A stretch of 44,447 bases of DNA from Candidatus Brocadia carolinensis (GTDB taxonomy: Bacteria; Planctomycetota; Brocadiia; Brocadiales; Brocadiaceae). This document shows positions 1 to 8,867 of the stretch, one piece after another. Position numbers and translations under genes: made by a program. The stretch lies in contig AYTS01000045.1 in assembly GCA_002009475.1 (NCBI GenBank), forward strand, positions 1 through 44,447. The letters run 5' to 3'. Position 1 is the stretch's first letter; each line of letters starts with the position of its first letter. The notes below the pieces were generated by a model. The model saw nothing but the letters and a program-made list of their open reading frames with translations. It was not told the origin of the DNA and did not search any database.

Positions 1-240
1 ACGCTGCGAAATCTTGCCCGGGGGCGAGCCGCAGGGCTGACGTCTGAAGCAATTTTGGAAAAACTATCGAGCATGCAAATGATTGATGTTCATTTACCGA
101 CAACGGATGGCCGTCATATTGTCATGAGCCGCTATACCCAGCCGGAAAAGGATGTTTCACTCCTTTTGGCACAATTGGGATTGACGCTTCCTGAACAACC
201 GCCGCCCAAGGTTTATGCATCGGGACAGGTCGGTCTGTAG
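1..240 (+). CDS. IS1634-type transposase, C-terminal part (5' end outside window)
   Basis: The frame is open from the first base and ends with TAG at 238-240. The last ~79 residues include a helical stretch (TSEAILEKLSSMQMIDVHL), a TDGR turn, an SRYTQPE motif, and a tail rich in Leu and Pro. From memory this matches the C-terminal end of IS1634-family (DDE, IS4-like) transposases. The catalytic residues lie upstream of the window, so activity cannot be judged. A matching N-terminus of the same family appears at the far end of the window in the same orientation, so two or more copies probably exist in the genome. The end of the element just past 240 was not identified with confidence. Confidence 0.7.
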   Translation, partial: TLRNLARGRAAGLTSEAILEKLSSMQMIDVHLPTTDGRHIVMSRYTQPEKDVSLLLAQLGLTLPEQPPPKVYASGQVGL

Positions 241-267
241 TGCCGACCTTTTTACATGACCCCTTGA

Positions 268-447
268 ATTTACTGGCTTAGCGGGTTGGCTACCCCTCGA
301 ATTGCGAAGGTCGGGTTAGGGCGCTATTTTGACCAGAGCCCCCGATATTGGATGAACTTACAAAGCCGGTATGACATGGATATTGCGGAAGATGACTTAT
401 CCGAACAGGTGGTACGTGAAGTACGACCATTGACGGCAACCTTGTAG
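268..447 (+). pseudogene. HigA-like antitoxin remnant (C-terminal third)
   Basis: Frame 1, after an in-frame stop at 265-267, reads LGRYFDQSPRYWMNLQ followed by a YDMDIAEDDL segment and ends VRPLTATL before TAG at 445-447. This is the characteristic C-terminal half of HigA/XRE addiction-module antidotes, where the LARYFGTSPEFWLNLQ-like stretch follows the helix-turn-helix. There is no start codon or HTH, and no higB toxin beside it. It directly follows the transposase end, so the most economical reading is an antitoxin gene cut by the insertion. Confidence 0.65.
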
Positions 448-748
448 CCGAGGTGGGTGGGCATCGCCTGCCATTTTTCGAGCGCATGTTGGGAAACTTG
501 TGCGAATGTGGAACGATTTGACATTGAATGGATTATGGTAATGGTGGGAGCATTTTTGTCTTACATCGTATTGATGGGGTTGATTTGGCAGGGGGGCAAT
601 TGGGGTCACCCATTAGTGATTAATTTATTGATAACAAAGGGCAATTTTGCTATTTCGCAGGCAAAAACCAGGGCTTTCCATAATCTTTGACCTGACAGGA
701 TTCAGAACACATATCTTGAAACCTGCAGCAGTCAGCCTGCTTTTTTAA
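448..748. other. Gene-free stretch between HigA remnant and the MqsA-like gene
   Basis: Only short open frames without a ribosome binding site are present. None has recognisable motifs or neighbours that would support a gene. It may be further eroded mobile DNA, but I could not identify its source. Confidence 0.5.
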
Positions 749-961
749 TTAGTTTGCAACGACTAATTTCTCGGTCTCTTTGTCTATTTTCCGCAGGACT
801 TCCTGGATGGCGTCGACTTCAGCTTCTTCAAAATAAGCTTCTCCGCACTGGCCACATACCCCCGCAGGAATTGCATCAAACAACAAGTGATACCCTTTTC
901 TGTCAATGTGAAAAGGCGCAGTTTTTCTAACCATCTCCCCTTTACAGTAAATACATTTCAT
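749..961 (-). CDS. MqsA/YgiT-type zinc-finger protein, orphan antitoxin-like
   Basis: This is a 70-residue protein with two CxxC pairs, C3-x2-C6 and C36-x2-C39. They are set like the zinc-binding N-terminal domain of MqsA antitoxins (YgiT-type family). The segment between them (FHIDRKGYHLLFDAIPAGV) is also typical. The C-terminal helix-turn-helix of full-length MqsA (~130 aa) is missing, as in the short YgiT-type family. A purine-rich ribosome binding site (GAGGAAG on the minus strand) precedes the ATG. The expected partner toxin (MqsR or DUF4258-like) should lie just upstream at about 962-1250, but no intact frame is there. The gene is therefore an orphan or a leftover of a decayed toxin-antitoxin pair. 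Confidence 0.75.
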   Translation of the reverse strand: MKCIYCKGEMVRKTAPFHIDRKGYHLLFDAIPAGVCGQCGEAYFEEAEVDAIQEVLRKIDKETEKLVVAN

Positions 962-1626
962 ATCTTCTTCCTCTTTTTATAATGATCTTCCCATTGTTCT
1001 CCATCGGGAAGATATGCTGTTATTATCGCAGGATAATCTTCTTTTGGAGAACACACAACATGTCGAATTCAAGGGACACTATACTTAATTATTTACTTAG
1101 AAGCAAGGGGATCACACCTTCATTTATCAATTATCAGAAATCTTTTCTGTTTTCAAGTTTACATAGTCAGGAGTTTTTCGATTTCTTCGATAGAATTACT
1201 TTTATCACATGCCTTTATCATGACAGCAATGTGTCAGTGCCAAGTTTCTGCAATACCTCCAACATTACACGAGGTGGTAAAGTGCATATCCATTCTACTT
1301 TCCGAATACGCCAGTCTAAACTCTTAATCTAATCAGCCAAAATTACTCCACTATCAAATTTCGCATGTCGATTGTCTTTGGTAACTTGCGCAAGGAGCCG
1401 TCTGAGAGCCAACCTGGATTGAGGAGCGGCCATGATTGAAATTCTTAGCGAAAAAATTTTACCTTATAGATTAACGGTGTTCACAACATCAAACGATTAA
1501 ATACCTATTTTATGAGCAGGTAAAGGACTTTTGTTTGCTCTTTCCCGGCCGATTTGATACACCACTTATACCCGCAAGAATGGCAAGGCTCCGATGGAGA
1601 GTGTTCCGGGTGCTAATATACAAGGA
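962..1626. other. Decayed accessory DNA without a supported gene
   Basis: No frame here has both a ribosome binding site and family features. On the minus strand, 1431 down to about 1327 reads MAAPQSRLALRRLLAQVTKD and continues NRHAKFDSG to a stop. This loosely resembles the C-terminal part of MazE-type antitoxins. The evidence is too thin for a gene call. Together with its neighbours it suggests a graveyard of toxin-antitoxin modules. Confidence 0.4.
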
Positions 1627-2654
1627 CTACACGGATGGAGAAGTCATACATCGTATGTGCTCTCTCGTATTAATATCACAACGCTTTGCAATTTCCATAG
1701 CTAGTTGTCTAAAATTCTCCTTTGCATCCATTACAGCTTTTGCATGAGAGCCAATAGCGCCATCGGCAGGGGTAAGATGAAACATGGGTCTATGAGCCTC
1801 CTGTGCCATGGGCATCAAGCTTCTATAGTGCTTTACTAAACCGAGACAATGAGTGTCCCTTTTCTGATTATCGAGTCTTAATTCCTGTTCTAAGACTTCT
1901 GAAGAGTAAACATTTGGTATTCGTGCTGCCCATCGTTCATAAGCCTTTACCGGACGGTCTAGCCGCATGGCGTGTTGCATGAATATGTACCTTTGGGTTC
2001 TATTTTGCCCTTCGGAAGCTCCAGCTCCTTTATTTGGCATCTGTTGCGCCGGTCTTCCCATTCTTTCCGCCATGTACGTATGGTTGGTCCCAGGTTTTTT
2101 AGCCCTTGTAGCGAAAATAAGTCCGGGGCAAGCGGAACAATAAGATAATCGGAGGCCACAAGCGCTGCACGGTTAATGGCGCCGAGGTTTGGACCAAGAT
2201 CAACGAGGATAACATCGGCTTGAATCTCACTGGCGCCGCGCTGTAACATACGCCAGAAGGCTGAAATCACCCGGTATGCCCGCTCTTTTCCATCGAGGCA
2301 CAGCGGCCACTGTGAAGAAAGCTCCTCCTCAAATCGAGCAAGGGAAAGATCGCCCACCAAAAGGTGAAGATTATCGGTAATTTCTTCAATATAAGGTCTT
2401 TCACTGATATCTCCAATGCCTCGTAAGAGGGGTTCGATAGAACCATAGACAGTCTTATCATGAGTATCCTCAGGCCATAACTCTTCCAGCCTATCATCAT
2501 CAAGAAAAGCCGAGGTCAGGTTTGCCTGAGGGTCGAAATCTGACGATAATACCTTCAGTCCAATTTCTGAATACATCCATGATAGATGATAGACAAGAGA
2601 TGTCTTCCCCACGCCACCGTTGTTATTGAAAAAGGCGATTACAGGAACACTCAC
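1627..2654 (-). CDS. ParA/MinD-like ATPase, interrupted by one frameshift
   Basis: Two overlapping frames form one ~340-aa ParA-family ATPase. Residues 1-~222 come from the frame starting at 2654. The rest (from YIFMQHAMRLDRPVKAYERW) comes from the frame ending at 1627. The shift lies near 1990, where one base is missing relative to an open frame. The N-terminus has a P-loop, NNNGGVGKTS. The signature lysine of the deviant Walker A (KGGxGKT/S) is replaced by Asn, while the second lysine remains. Walker A' (SSDFDPQANLT) and a Walker B-like VILVDLGPNLG follow. The GTG start overlaps the preceding gene's TGA (GTGA at 2651-2654), so translation is coupled. Fused-sounding residues after RCDI at the C-terminus may be read-through. 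It is not beside a parB or an origin, so an accessory ATPase is more likely than a chromosome partitioner. Confidence 0.75.
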
Positions 2655-3837
2655 GGTATTCTCCTGATAGTAGCCAGTACATGCGTCGGTTCTACGGTAA
2701 ATTCAGGCATCGGATTGCCATTTTTCCTGAGCTCTTCGCGCGCAATCTGAATTCCCACCCCAAAACGCTGAACATATCCTAATACCTTCATAGCTTCAGC
2801 AAGATGGGGATTACGATAATCAGTTACTCCCGGTTGTCCGAAATTTTCACGGGACACCTGTCCAAACGGACCACCCGGACTGTGAATCTCTATACGATCT
2901 GAAAACCAGTAGATACGGACTGGCGCATTGGTGCCCTCATAAGTTCGATGAAGCACCGCATTGCGGGTAATTTGCTGAAGCGCAGGCATTGGATATTCGG
3001 GCGTTTGACTTCTAACGTTCCGGTAGTAATAGAGGATGCCACAGAATTGTGCGCATCTAATATTTCATCAAGTCTCCGCAAAAGATACACGAGAGTACCA
3101 GTGATCTCTTTCTGATCGCGAATAGGGTCGGTCAATTCATTCCCATCAATACGTAAAAATTGAATGTAGTCGCAGGGGATATGGCGTTGTGGGTCTTTCC
3201 CCAGTACCATCATGCTGAGTACTGTAGGTTGTGCATTATTGTCCAGGAATCGTAGTGCAAGGAGTTGACCTTCGATAGAACGCTTGTTCTGTTCCAGAAT
3301 TTCAGGGGCTACTGCAAGTGGTAAGTATTCTCGCTGAAAGAGATCGAGGTCAAGATCGTGTATTGTTGCAGAAGATAATGGCCTGATGTCGAAGGGTATA
3401 TCTCTTGCCCGTCTCCGCTCTGCAAGCCGCAATTCTTCCTCTGGAGTGGCAATTGCTCTTCGATGCCCTACCCGTATCCATGTCTTCCCTCTGAGACGAA
3501 CAGGAGGGGCAATAGAAGGTTGAACAATAACAACTGCAAGCTCACACCCACAAAGTACCTTCTTTTCTAATGTCATAGAAGGCATTGGTTGAATATTTCC
3601 ATCGTCCCGCATATTTGCAAGGTTACGCAATAGTTTATCCGTCATCTGAAGTCCTTTGCAGGAACCGTCGTCATTAACCCCTATAAAAATAACCCCCGGT
3701 TTCCCATGGCCAGGCAAGTCATTCGCAAAGGCACAGATCGCCTGACGAATACTATTAGTATCTGAAACGGATGGCTTCCTCTCTACACGATCCGATTCCA
3801 TATCTTTAAACAATGCTTCAGGTTCCGAATTAGTCAT
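2651..3837 (-). CDS. AlbA_2 (Schlafen-like) / HATPase_c_4 protein, interrupted by one frameshift
   Basis: The N-terminal ~130 residues contain E-x-K (VERKPSV), IRQAICAFAND, VIFIGVNDDGSCKGL and a WIRVGHRRAIAT motif. This is the AlbA_2 / divergent Schlafen domain (old names: RecG-like, divergent AAA-4). After a one-base deletion near 3000, the frame ending at 2651 supplies ALQQITRNAVLHRTYEGTN, then DRIEIHSPGG and GVGIQIAREE. This is a HATPase_c_4 domain with an N-box-like RNAVxHR motif. Total length of ~395 aa is usual for the family. Start 3837 forms an ATGA overlap with the upstream AbrB-like gene, and the stop overlaps the ParA-like start. Family members are linked to transcription regulation, RNA cleavage or phage defence; the role here is unknown. 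Confidence 0.75.
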
Positions 3838-4115
3838 AAACTATGTCTTGCCAGAAAACAATTATTTTTTTCGGCAATTTCATGGGCAGTAATTTCAACG
3901 GCTTTCTCTGCGTCTTCATTCGCCGTAAATTTCTTTTTAAGGGAATATTTTTTAAAGCAGCCTGCAAGGTCGTCTGTTGTTGATTCGGGTTTCCTAACGA
4001 TAGCTTTCCTGTCCTTGATTTCAACCTCAATCAGGTTTTTCACCTCAAGGGCATACCTCAATTTCTTCGGAAATGTAACCTGTCCCTTCGGTGAAACCTT
4101 CAATATATATTCCAT
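3834..4115 (-). CDS. AbrB/MazE/SpoVT-domain DNA-binding protein (antitoxin-like)
   Basis: The N-terminus (KVSPKGQVTFPKKLRYALEV) is a textbook swapped-hairpin AbrB/SpoVT domain. It is followed by a charged C-terminal half (residues ~48-93) that would bind a partner. Such proteins usually precede a PIN-domain VapC or MazF toxin. Here the next gene, joined by a 4-base ATGA overlap, encodes the AlbA_2/HATPase protein, followed by a coupled ParA-like gene. This suggests a three-gene cassette under one promoter. A TATACT-N4-AGTATA palindrome 40-55 bases upstream of the start overlaps a promoter and is a likely self-operator. Confidence 0.8.
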   Translation of the reverse strand: MEYILKVSPKGQVTFPKKLRYALEVKNLIEVEIKDRKAIVRKPESTTDDLAGCFKKYSLKKKFTANEDAEKAVEITAHEIAEKNNCFLARHSL

Positions 4116-4154
4116 AAGTTGTGCCTCACTAAATAGTCCTACTTTGGTAAATGT

Positions 4155-4191
4155 TATACTTTATAGTATAGTTGTGCATATCCTATGTCAA
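4155..4191 (-). promoter_or_regulatory. Promoter with overlapping palindromic operator for the AbrB-AlbA_2-ParA cassette
   Basis: On the minus strand a consensus TTGACA (4191-4186) is followed 15-17 bases later by TATACT/TACTAT, a plausible -10. A perfect palindrome TATACT-TTAT-AGTATA (4155-4170) covers the -10 region. AbrB/MazE-family antitoxins usually repress their own operon through such sites, so I infer autoregulation. The distance to the ATG at 4115 leaves a leader of about 40 bases. Confidence 0.5.
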
Positions 4192-4595
4192 GCAGGTTTT
4201 GGCTCTGGAAACCCTGACTTCCCCTCTCCATATAGCGAAGCCAAGGTGGTCAGGTTTTTATCTTGCTATTGAAGCCTTTACCGTATTGCAATAACCTCAT
4301 CACCCTCAGAGCCTGGTCACACTATACTGTAAACAATACGCCTGTCGAAATTTTGACGAATTATTGACTTGGGTTTTTCTCACACCGGCTATAAGATAAG
4401 TCCATAATACAATGTTCAGGAATTTCAATCACCCTCCATAATCCCCCCCGTAAACTTGGGGAGAAAGAGTGAGTGGGCACGAACAAAATTGCCGAAAATT
4501 TTAATTTTAATTATGCGCGTTTCGTGTGGTTGCTTTTGTTGATGGGGCAATAATTATTGAGGGATATTTTACGGTTAATCTTTAAGGAGCGGAAA
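4192..4595. other. Intergenic region upstream of kdp, no gene
   Basis: No gene is supported between the AbrB cassette promoter and the first kdp small ORF. The region includes a dispersed repeat (4419-4476). There is an AT-rich stretch around 4350-4410 that could hold the kdp promoter. I see no clear -35/-10 pair with standard spacing and no recognisable c-di-AMP or potassium riboswitch. Confidence 0.4.
4419..4476 (+). repeat. Dispersed C/G-run repeat, copy 1 (imperfect hairpin)
   Basis: The segment beginning GGAATTTCAATCACCCTCCA and running through CCCCCCCGTAAACTTGGGG is closely repeated at 8781-8836. The C-run and G-run can pair, although this copy has an imperfect stem. It lies upstream of the kdp genes, while the second copy sits between kdpB and kdpC. 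Confidence 0.65.
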
Positions 4596-4676
4596 ATGGA
4601 CTTGTTGTTTTTAGGGATCGTTCTGATCTTTTTGGCGCTTTCGTTGGCTTTTATTAATCTCTGCGGTAGAATATAA
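4596..4676 (+). CDS. 26-aa single-span membrane peptide at the head of the kdp operon
   Basis: ATG at 4596 is preceded by AAGGAGCGG. It opens a 26-codon frame: MDLLFLGIVLIFLALSLAF, then INLCGRI and TAA. It has one hydrophobic helix and a short basic tail (CGR). It is too short for routine gene finders. Small unannotated membrane ORFs of this kind (M-D-h-h-F...L-C-D/G-R-h) are often seen just ahead of kdpF/kdpA in other bacteria, as far as I recall. Position, ribosome binding site and composition make it a likely real gene. A role as an accessory subunit or leader peptide of the Kdp pump is inference. Confidence 0.6.
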   Translation: MDLLFLGIVLIFLALSLAFINLCGRI

Positions 4677-4689
4677 ATGGAGGTATGGT

Positions 4690-4782
4690 ATGACAATTAT
4701 TTATTGTATTGGCGGGATAATTTCCCTTCTCTTATTTGTTTATCTCTTGGTAGCGCTTCTCAAGCCGGAGGTTTTTAAATGA
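4690..4782 (+). CDS. kdpF: KdpF, small stabilising subunit of the K+-ATPase
   Basis: This is a 30-residue single-span peptide starting MTIIYCIGGIISLLL and ending YLLVALLKPEVF-K. The Y-L-x-x-A-L-x-x-P-E-x-F ending is the KdpF signature. In E. coli KdpF lies in the membrane and stabilises the KdpABC complex. Its TGA overlaps the kdpA ATG (ATGA at 4779-4782), giving translational coupling. An alternative ATG at 4685 gives only two codons, so 4690 is chosen. Confidence 0.85.
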   Translation: MTIIYCIGGIISLLLFVYLLVALLKPEVFK

Positions 4783-6524
4783 ATTGGAACAATGTTATTC
4801 AGGGCTTCATTTTTCTTGCCACGGTTATTTTGTTGGCTAAACCGCTGGGGACATACATGGCACGCGTATACGAAGGCAAGCCTACAGGCCTTCATGTAGT
4901 GCTGGGACCTGTGGAGCGCTGGATATACCGGCTTTCCGGAATTTATCCGGAAACAGGCATGTCCTGGAAAGGATACGCCGTGGCAATGATGCTGTTTAAT
5001 GGTATCGGCATAGCGGTCGTGTATGCCCTTCAGCGTCTGCAGGCATATTTGCCTTTAAATCCCATGTCCATGCCAGGGGTTGCCCCGGATTTGGCTTTTA
5101 ATACCGCCATTAGTTTTGCAACGAATACCAATTGGCAAAGTTACGGTGGTGAGACGACGTTAAGTTATCTGACTCAAATGGCCGGATTAACCACGCAGAA
5201 CTTCGTGTCCGCAGCGTCCGGTATGGCTGTCCTTGTGGCATTGATTCGGGGATTTATCCAAAAAAAGGCCGAAACGATAGGAAATTTTTGGGTGGATTTG
5301 GTTCGATCGACTCTTTATATTTTACTCCCTTTGTCCATGATTTTGGCTATTTTCCTGGTTTCTCAGGGTGTGGTACAAACGTTCAAGCCGTACGAGAAAG
5401 TAACACTTCTTCAGCCTGTAATGGATAGCAATGGGGCATCGGTGCAAGAGCAGGTGCTCGCGCTTGGCCCCGCTGCTTCGCAGGTTGCAATTAAACAACT
5501 AGGAACGAATGGCGGGGGCTTCTTTAATGTGAACTCTGCACATCCCTTTGAGAACCCGACCCCTGTATCTAATTTTTTAGAAGTAATTGCAATAATTCTG
5601 ATACCGGCTGCTTTATGTTATACCTTTGGGTATATGGTCAGAGATAAACGTCAGGGATGGGCGCTTTTAGCAGTAATGCTTATTATTTTTATTCCCTGTC
5701 TTTGGAGTTGCATATTCTTTGAACAACAAGGGAATCCCTTATTGAGCAGTTTAGGTATTGATCAAAAAGCAACCGCTTTTCAGCCCGGTGGTAATATGGA
5801 GGGAAAAGAGGCGCGTTTTGGCATTGCCAATTCTGCCATTTGGGCGGTCACTACAACCGCTGTTTCAAACGGCTCGGTTAACTCAATGCACGATTCATAC
5901 ACGCCTCTCAGAGGCTTAATACCTGTGTGGCTTATGCAGCTTGGAGAGGTTGTTTTTGGCGGAGCGGGGTCGGGCCTTTATGGCATGATCGCATTTGCAA
6001 TTATCGCCGTATTCATAGCGGGGCTCATGATTGGGCGGACTCCGGAGTATTTGGGAAAGAAGATCGAGGCGTTTGAAATGAAAATGGCTTCGCTTATGAT
6101 TTTAATTCCACCCGCACTGGTTCTTGCCGGAACAGCGGTTGCCGTTATTTTGCCTCAGGCGAAGGCGTCAATTTTTAATCCGGGACCTCATGGTTTCAGC
6201 GAAGTGCTTTATGCTTTTTCATCCGCCGCAAACAACAACGGAAGCGCCTTTGGCGGATTATCCGCCAATACCCCTTTTTACAATATAGCCTTGGGATTGG
6301 CCATGTTTTTTGCGCGATACTGGCTTGCCATTCCGATGCTTGCCGTTGCAGGATCGCTGTCCAGGAAAAAAATTGTTCCCGTAAGCCAGGGAACATTACC
6401 GACGCATACGCCGCTTTTTATTATATTTTTGGCAATGGTTGTCCTGATTGTAGGGGCGCTTACGTTTTTTCCGGCGCTGGTACTTGGTCCGATCGTTGAA
6501 CATTTCATGCTACATCATCGTTAA
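4779..6524 (+). CDS. kdpA: KdpA, potassium-binding channel-like subunit of KdpFABC
   Basis: This is a 581-residue polytopic membrane protein of normal KdpA length (~560). All four selectivity-filter loops of the superfamily-of-K+-transporter fold are visible: ATNTNWQSYGGE (~110-121), GTNGGGFFNVNS, TTTAVSNGSVNSMHDS and SSAANNNGSAFGG. KdpA selects K+ and passes it to KdpB. The start is fixed by the ATGA overlap with kdpF. The gap to kdpB is 14 bases and contains GGGAGG. The gene looks intact and there is no sign of frameshift. Confidence 0.95.
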   Translation: MNWNNVIQGFIFLATVILLAKPLGTYMARVYEGKPTGLHVVLGPVERWIYRLSGIYPETGMSWKGYAVAMMLFNGIGIAVVYALQRLQAYLPLNPMSMPGVAPDLAFNTAISFATNTNWQSYGGETTLSYLTQMAGLTTQNFVSAASGMAVLVALIRGFIQKKAETIGNFWVDLVRSTLYILLPLSMILAIFLVSQGVVQTFKPYEKVTLLQPVMDSNGASVQEQVLALGPAASQVAIKQLGTNGGGFFNVNSAHPFENPTPVSNFLEVIAIILIPAALCYTFGYMVRDKRQGWALLAVMLIIFIPCLWSCIFFEQQGNPLLSSLGIDQKATAFQPGGNMEGKEARFGIANSAIWAVTTTAVSNGSVNSMHDSYTPLRGLIPVWLMQLGEVVFGGAGSGLYGMIAFAIIAVFIAGLMIGRTPEYLGKKIEAFEMKMASLMILIPPALVLAGTAVAVILPQAKASIFNPGPHGFSEVLYAFSSAANNNGSAFGGLSANTPFYNIALGLAMFFARYWLAIPMLAVAGSLSRKKIVPVSQGTLPTHTPLFIIFLAMVVLIVGALTFFPALVLGPIVEHFMLHHR

Positions 6525-6538
6525 GATGGGAGGTTTTC

Positions 6539-8615
6539 GTGAAGAAATCACAGAAGGCAAAATCTTTATTTAATCTGTCTATTATTGGTCCGGCAATTAT
6601 TGATTCGTTCAAGAAGTTAGATCCCAGACACCAGATCAAAAATCCGGTAATGTTTGTGGTCCTGGTTGGGAGCATATTGACTACGGGCTTGTATTTCCAG
6701 GCGCTTTCAGGAAACGGAGAAGCGCCGGCAGGATCTATATTAACGATATCGTTATGGCTGTGGTTCACATTAATTTTTGCAAACTTTGCCGAAGCCATGG
6801 CAGAAGGTCGGGGAAAAGCTCAAGCCGAGAGTCTTCGTCGCACCCGGAGAGACACCCTGGCAAAAAAAACTTTCAAGCCCCAGCTATGGTTCCAGCTATG
6901 AGAAGGTTTCAGCTACAACGCTTCGGAAAGGAGACGTCGTTCTTGTCGAGGCGGGGGACATTATCCCTATGGATGGCGAAGTCACCGAAGGTGTAGCCTC
7001 TGTTGACGAGAGCGCGATTACCGGAGAAAGCGCGCCGGTTATCCGCGAAAGCGGGGGAGACCGCAGCTCCGTTACCGGCGGTACAAGGGTGCTTTCGGAC
7101 TGGCTTCTGGTGCGTATCAGCTCCAATCCCGGTGAAACATTTTTGGATCACATGATTGCTATGGTTGAGGGAGCAAAAAGACAAAAAACTCCCAATGAGA
7201 TAGCGCTGAGCATTTTACTGGCAGTCTTTACCATCATCTTTCTTTTAGCGACAGTAACGCTTTTGCCGTTTTCTGTTTACAGCGTCATCTCGGCCGGACA
7301 CGGATCACCGGTTACCGTAACTGTATTGGTCGCCCTGCTGGTGTGCCTCATCCCGACCACGATAGGGGGATTATTACCTGCCATAGGGATTGCCGGCATG
7401 GACAGGATGGTGCAGGCCAACGTCGTTGCCACTTCCGGCCGTGCGGTTGAGGCGGCGGGAGATGTCGATGTCCTGCTTCTGGATAAAACCGGTACGATAA
7501 CGCTCGGAAACAGGCAGGCAGTGGCTCTTATGCCAAACCAGGGTGTCAATATTAATACATTAGCAGATGCGGCGCAGCTTGCTTCTCTGTCTGATGAGAC
7601 CCCTGAAGGCAGAAGCATCGTAGTATTGGCAAAGAAGAAATACGGTATCAGAGAACGTCATATCCATGAACTCGATGCAAAGTTTGTCCCCTTTACGGCA
7701 CAAACACGGATGAGCGGGGTGGATTTGGGTAACGGCCGGCAAATCAGGAAGGGATCTGCTGAGGCCATTGAAGACTACGTCAGAAAATTCGGCGGTTCAT
7801 TTCCCGAAGACCTGAGATTCAATATTGAAACGATATCAAAAAACGGAGGGACGCCGCTCGTTGTAGCAGAACAGAAACAGGTGCTCGGTGTTATTCAATT
7901 AAAGGATATCGTGAAGGGCGGCATTCGGGAACGTTTTGCCGAACTCCGCAGGATGGGGATCAAGACCGTCATGATTACCGGGGATAACCCTTTAACCGCG
8001 GCTGCTATTGCGGCGGAAGCAGGCATGGATGATTTTTTGGCCCAGGCTACCCCGGAAACAAAGCTTAAGCTTATTCGCGAAATGCAATCCGGTGGCAGGC
8101 TTGTTGCCATGACGGGTGACGGAACGAACGATGCGCCTGCCCTTGCGCAAGCGGATGTCGCTGTTGCCATGAATACCGGAACGCAAGCTGCAAAAGAGGC
8201 AGGGAACATGGTCGATCTCGATTCTAATCCTACAAAGCTTATCGAGATCGTTAAGATCGGAAAGCAGCTTCTCATGACGCGGGGCTCACTGACGACATTC
8301 AGCATATCGAACGACGTGTCGAAGTATTTTGCGATCATCCCGGCTGCGTTCGTAGGGACGTATCCATCGCTTAAGGCGCTTAATATTATGCATCTGGCAA
8401 CACCGGCAAGCGCCGTATTATCTGCGGTTATTTTTAACGCACTCATTATCATCTTTCTTATTCCGCTTGCCTTGCGCGGTGTGCCTTATAAACCGATGAC
8501 GGCGAACCTGTTTTTAAGAAATAATCTGTTGGTTTATGGGATTGGTGGAATTGTAGCGCCGTTTATCGGTATTAAATTGATTGACATGATCTTGGCTGCT
8601 TTGCGATTAGTTTAA
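6539..8615 (+). CDS. kdpB: KdpB, P-type ATPase subunit; one frameshift in an A8 run
   Basis: This is the energy-coupling P-type ATPase. Residues 1-~108 are in the frame starting GTG at 6539 ([12 protein letters not shown], preceded by GGGAGG). From [14 protein letters not shown] onward the protein continues one frame over to 8615. The shift falls in the A8 run at 6862-6869; with A7 the frame is open ([10 protein letters not shown]) and codes for ~691 aa, the family size. Visible motifs are AITGESAP (actuator), LIPTTIGG (TM4), [10 protein letters not shown] (phosphorylated Asp), GDNPLTA, and [10 protein letters not shown] (hinge). Every P-type signature is intact, so the shift is most likely a sequence error or is rescued by slippage. 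A repeat-rich 252-base spacer separates it from kdpC. Confidence 0.9.
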
Positions 8616-8867
8616 TGTACAAAAATTCAATCTTTTGTAATTCCCCTCTAGAACGAGGGGATCAAGAGGTGTGTAAATCGATGATATCACACCCCCGGCC
8701 CATGTAGAGCGACCAGCCTGGTCGCCTTACCATGAGGAGAGCTTAAAGTTGCTGCCAAAGGTAGCCCAATATGGGGTTAAGGAATTTCAATCACCCCCCA
8801 TAATCCCCCCGTAAACGGGGGGAAACAAGGGGAAGTCACTGAATGCCTAATTAAAGAGGAGGAAAAA
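8616..8867. repeat. Repeat and hairpin-rich spacer inside the kdp operon
   Basis: This 252-base gap splits an otherwise tight operon. It holds three separate inverted repeats: CCCCTC-TAGAAC-GAGGGG at 8643-8660, GCGACCA-GCC-TGGTCGC at 8709-8725, and CCCCCCG-TAAA-CGGGGGG at 8805-8822. The last one belongs to a dispersed repeat (8781-8836) that also occurs at 4419-4476. No poly-T follows the stems, so they are not classic terminators. They may attenuate, process or stabilise mRNA between kdpB and kdpC, or simply be inserted repeats. No gene is present. Confidence 0.7.

Noticed and set aside
982..1332. 116-codon plus-strand frame in the gene-poor zone
   Set aside because: No ribosome binding site and no family motifs. 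It is low-complexity and hydrophobic-aromatic, consistent with chance in A+T-rich DNA.
1985..1995. Programmed -1 frameshifting in the ParA-like gene
   Set aside because: CCCAAAG is in the wrong phase for an X-XXY-YYZ slippery site and no downstream stimulator stem is evident; a simple deletion is more likely.
4362..4392. TTGACT...TATAAG as the kdp promoter
   Set aside because: The spacing is 20 bases, too long for a standard promoter, so it is only mentioned as a possible promoter area.
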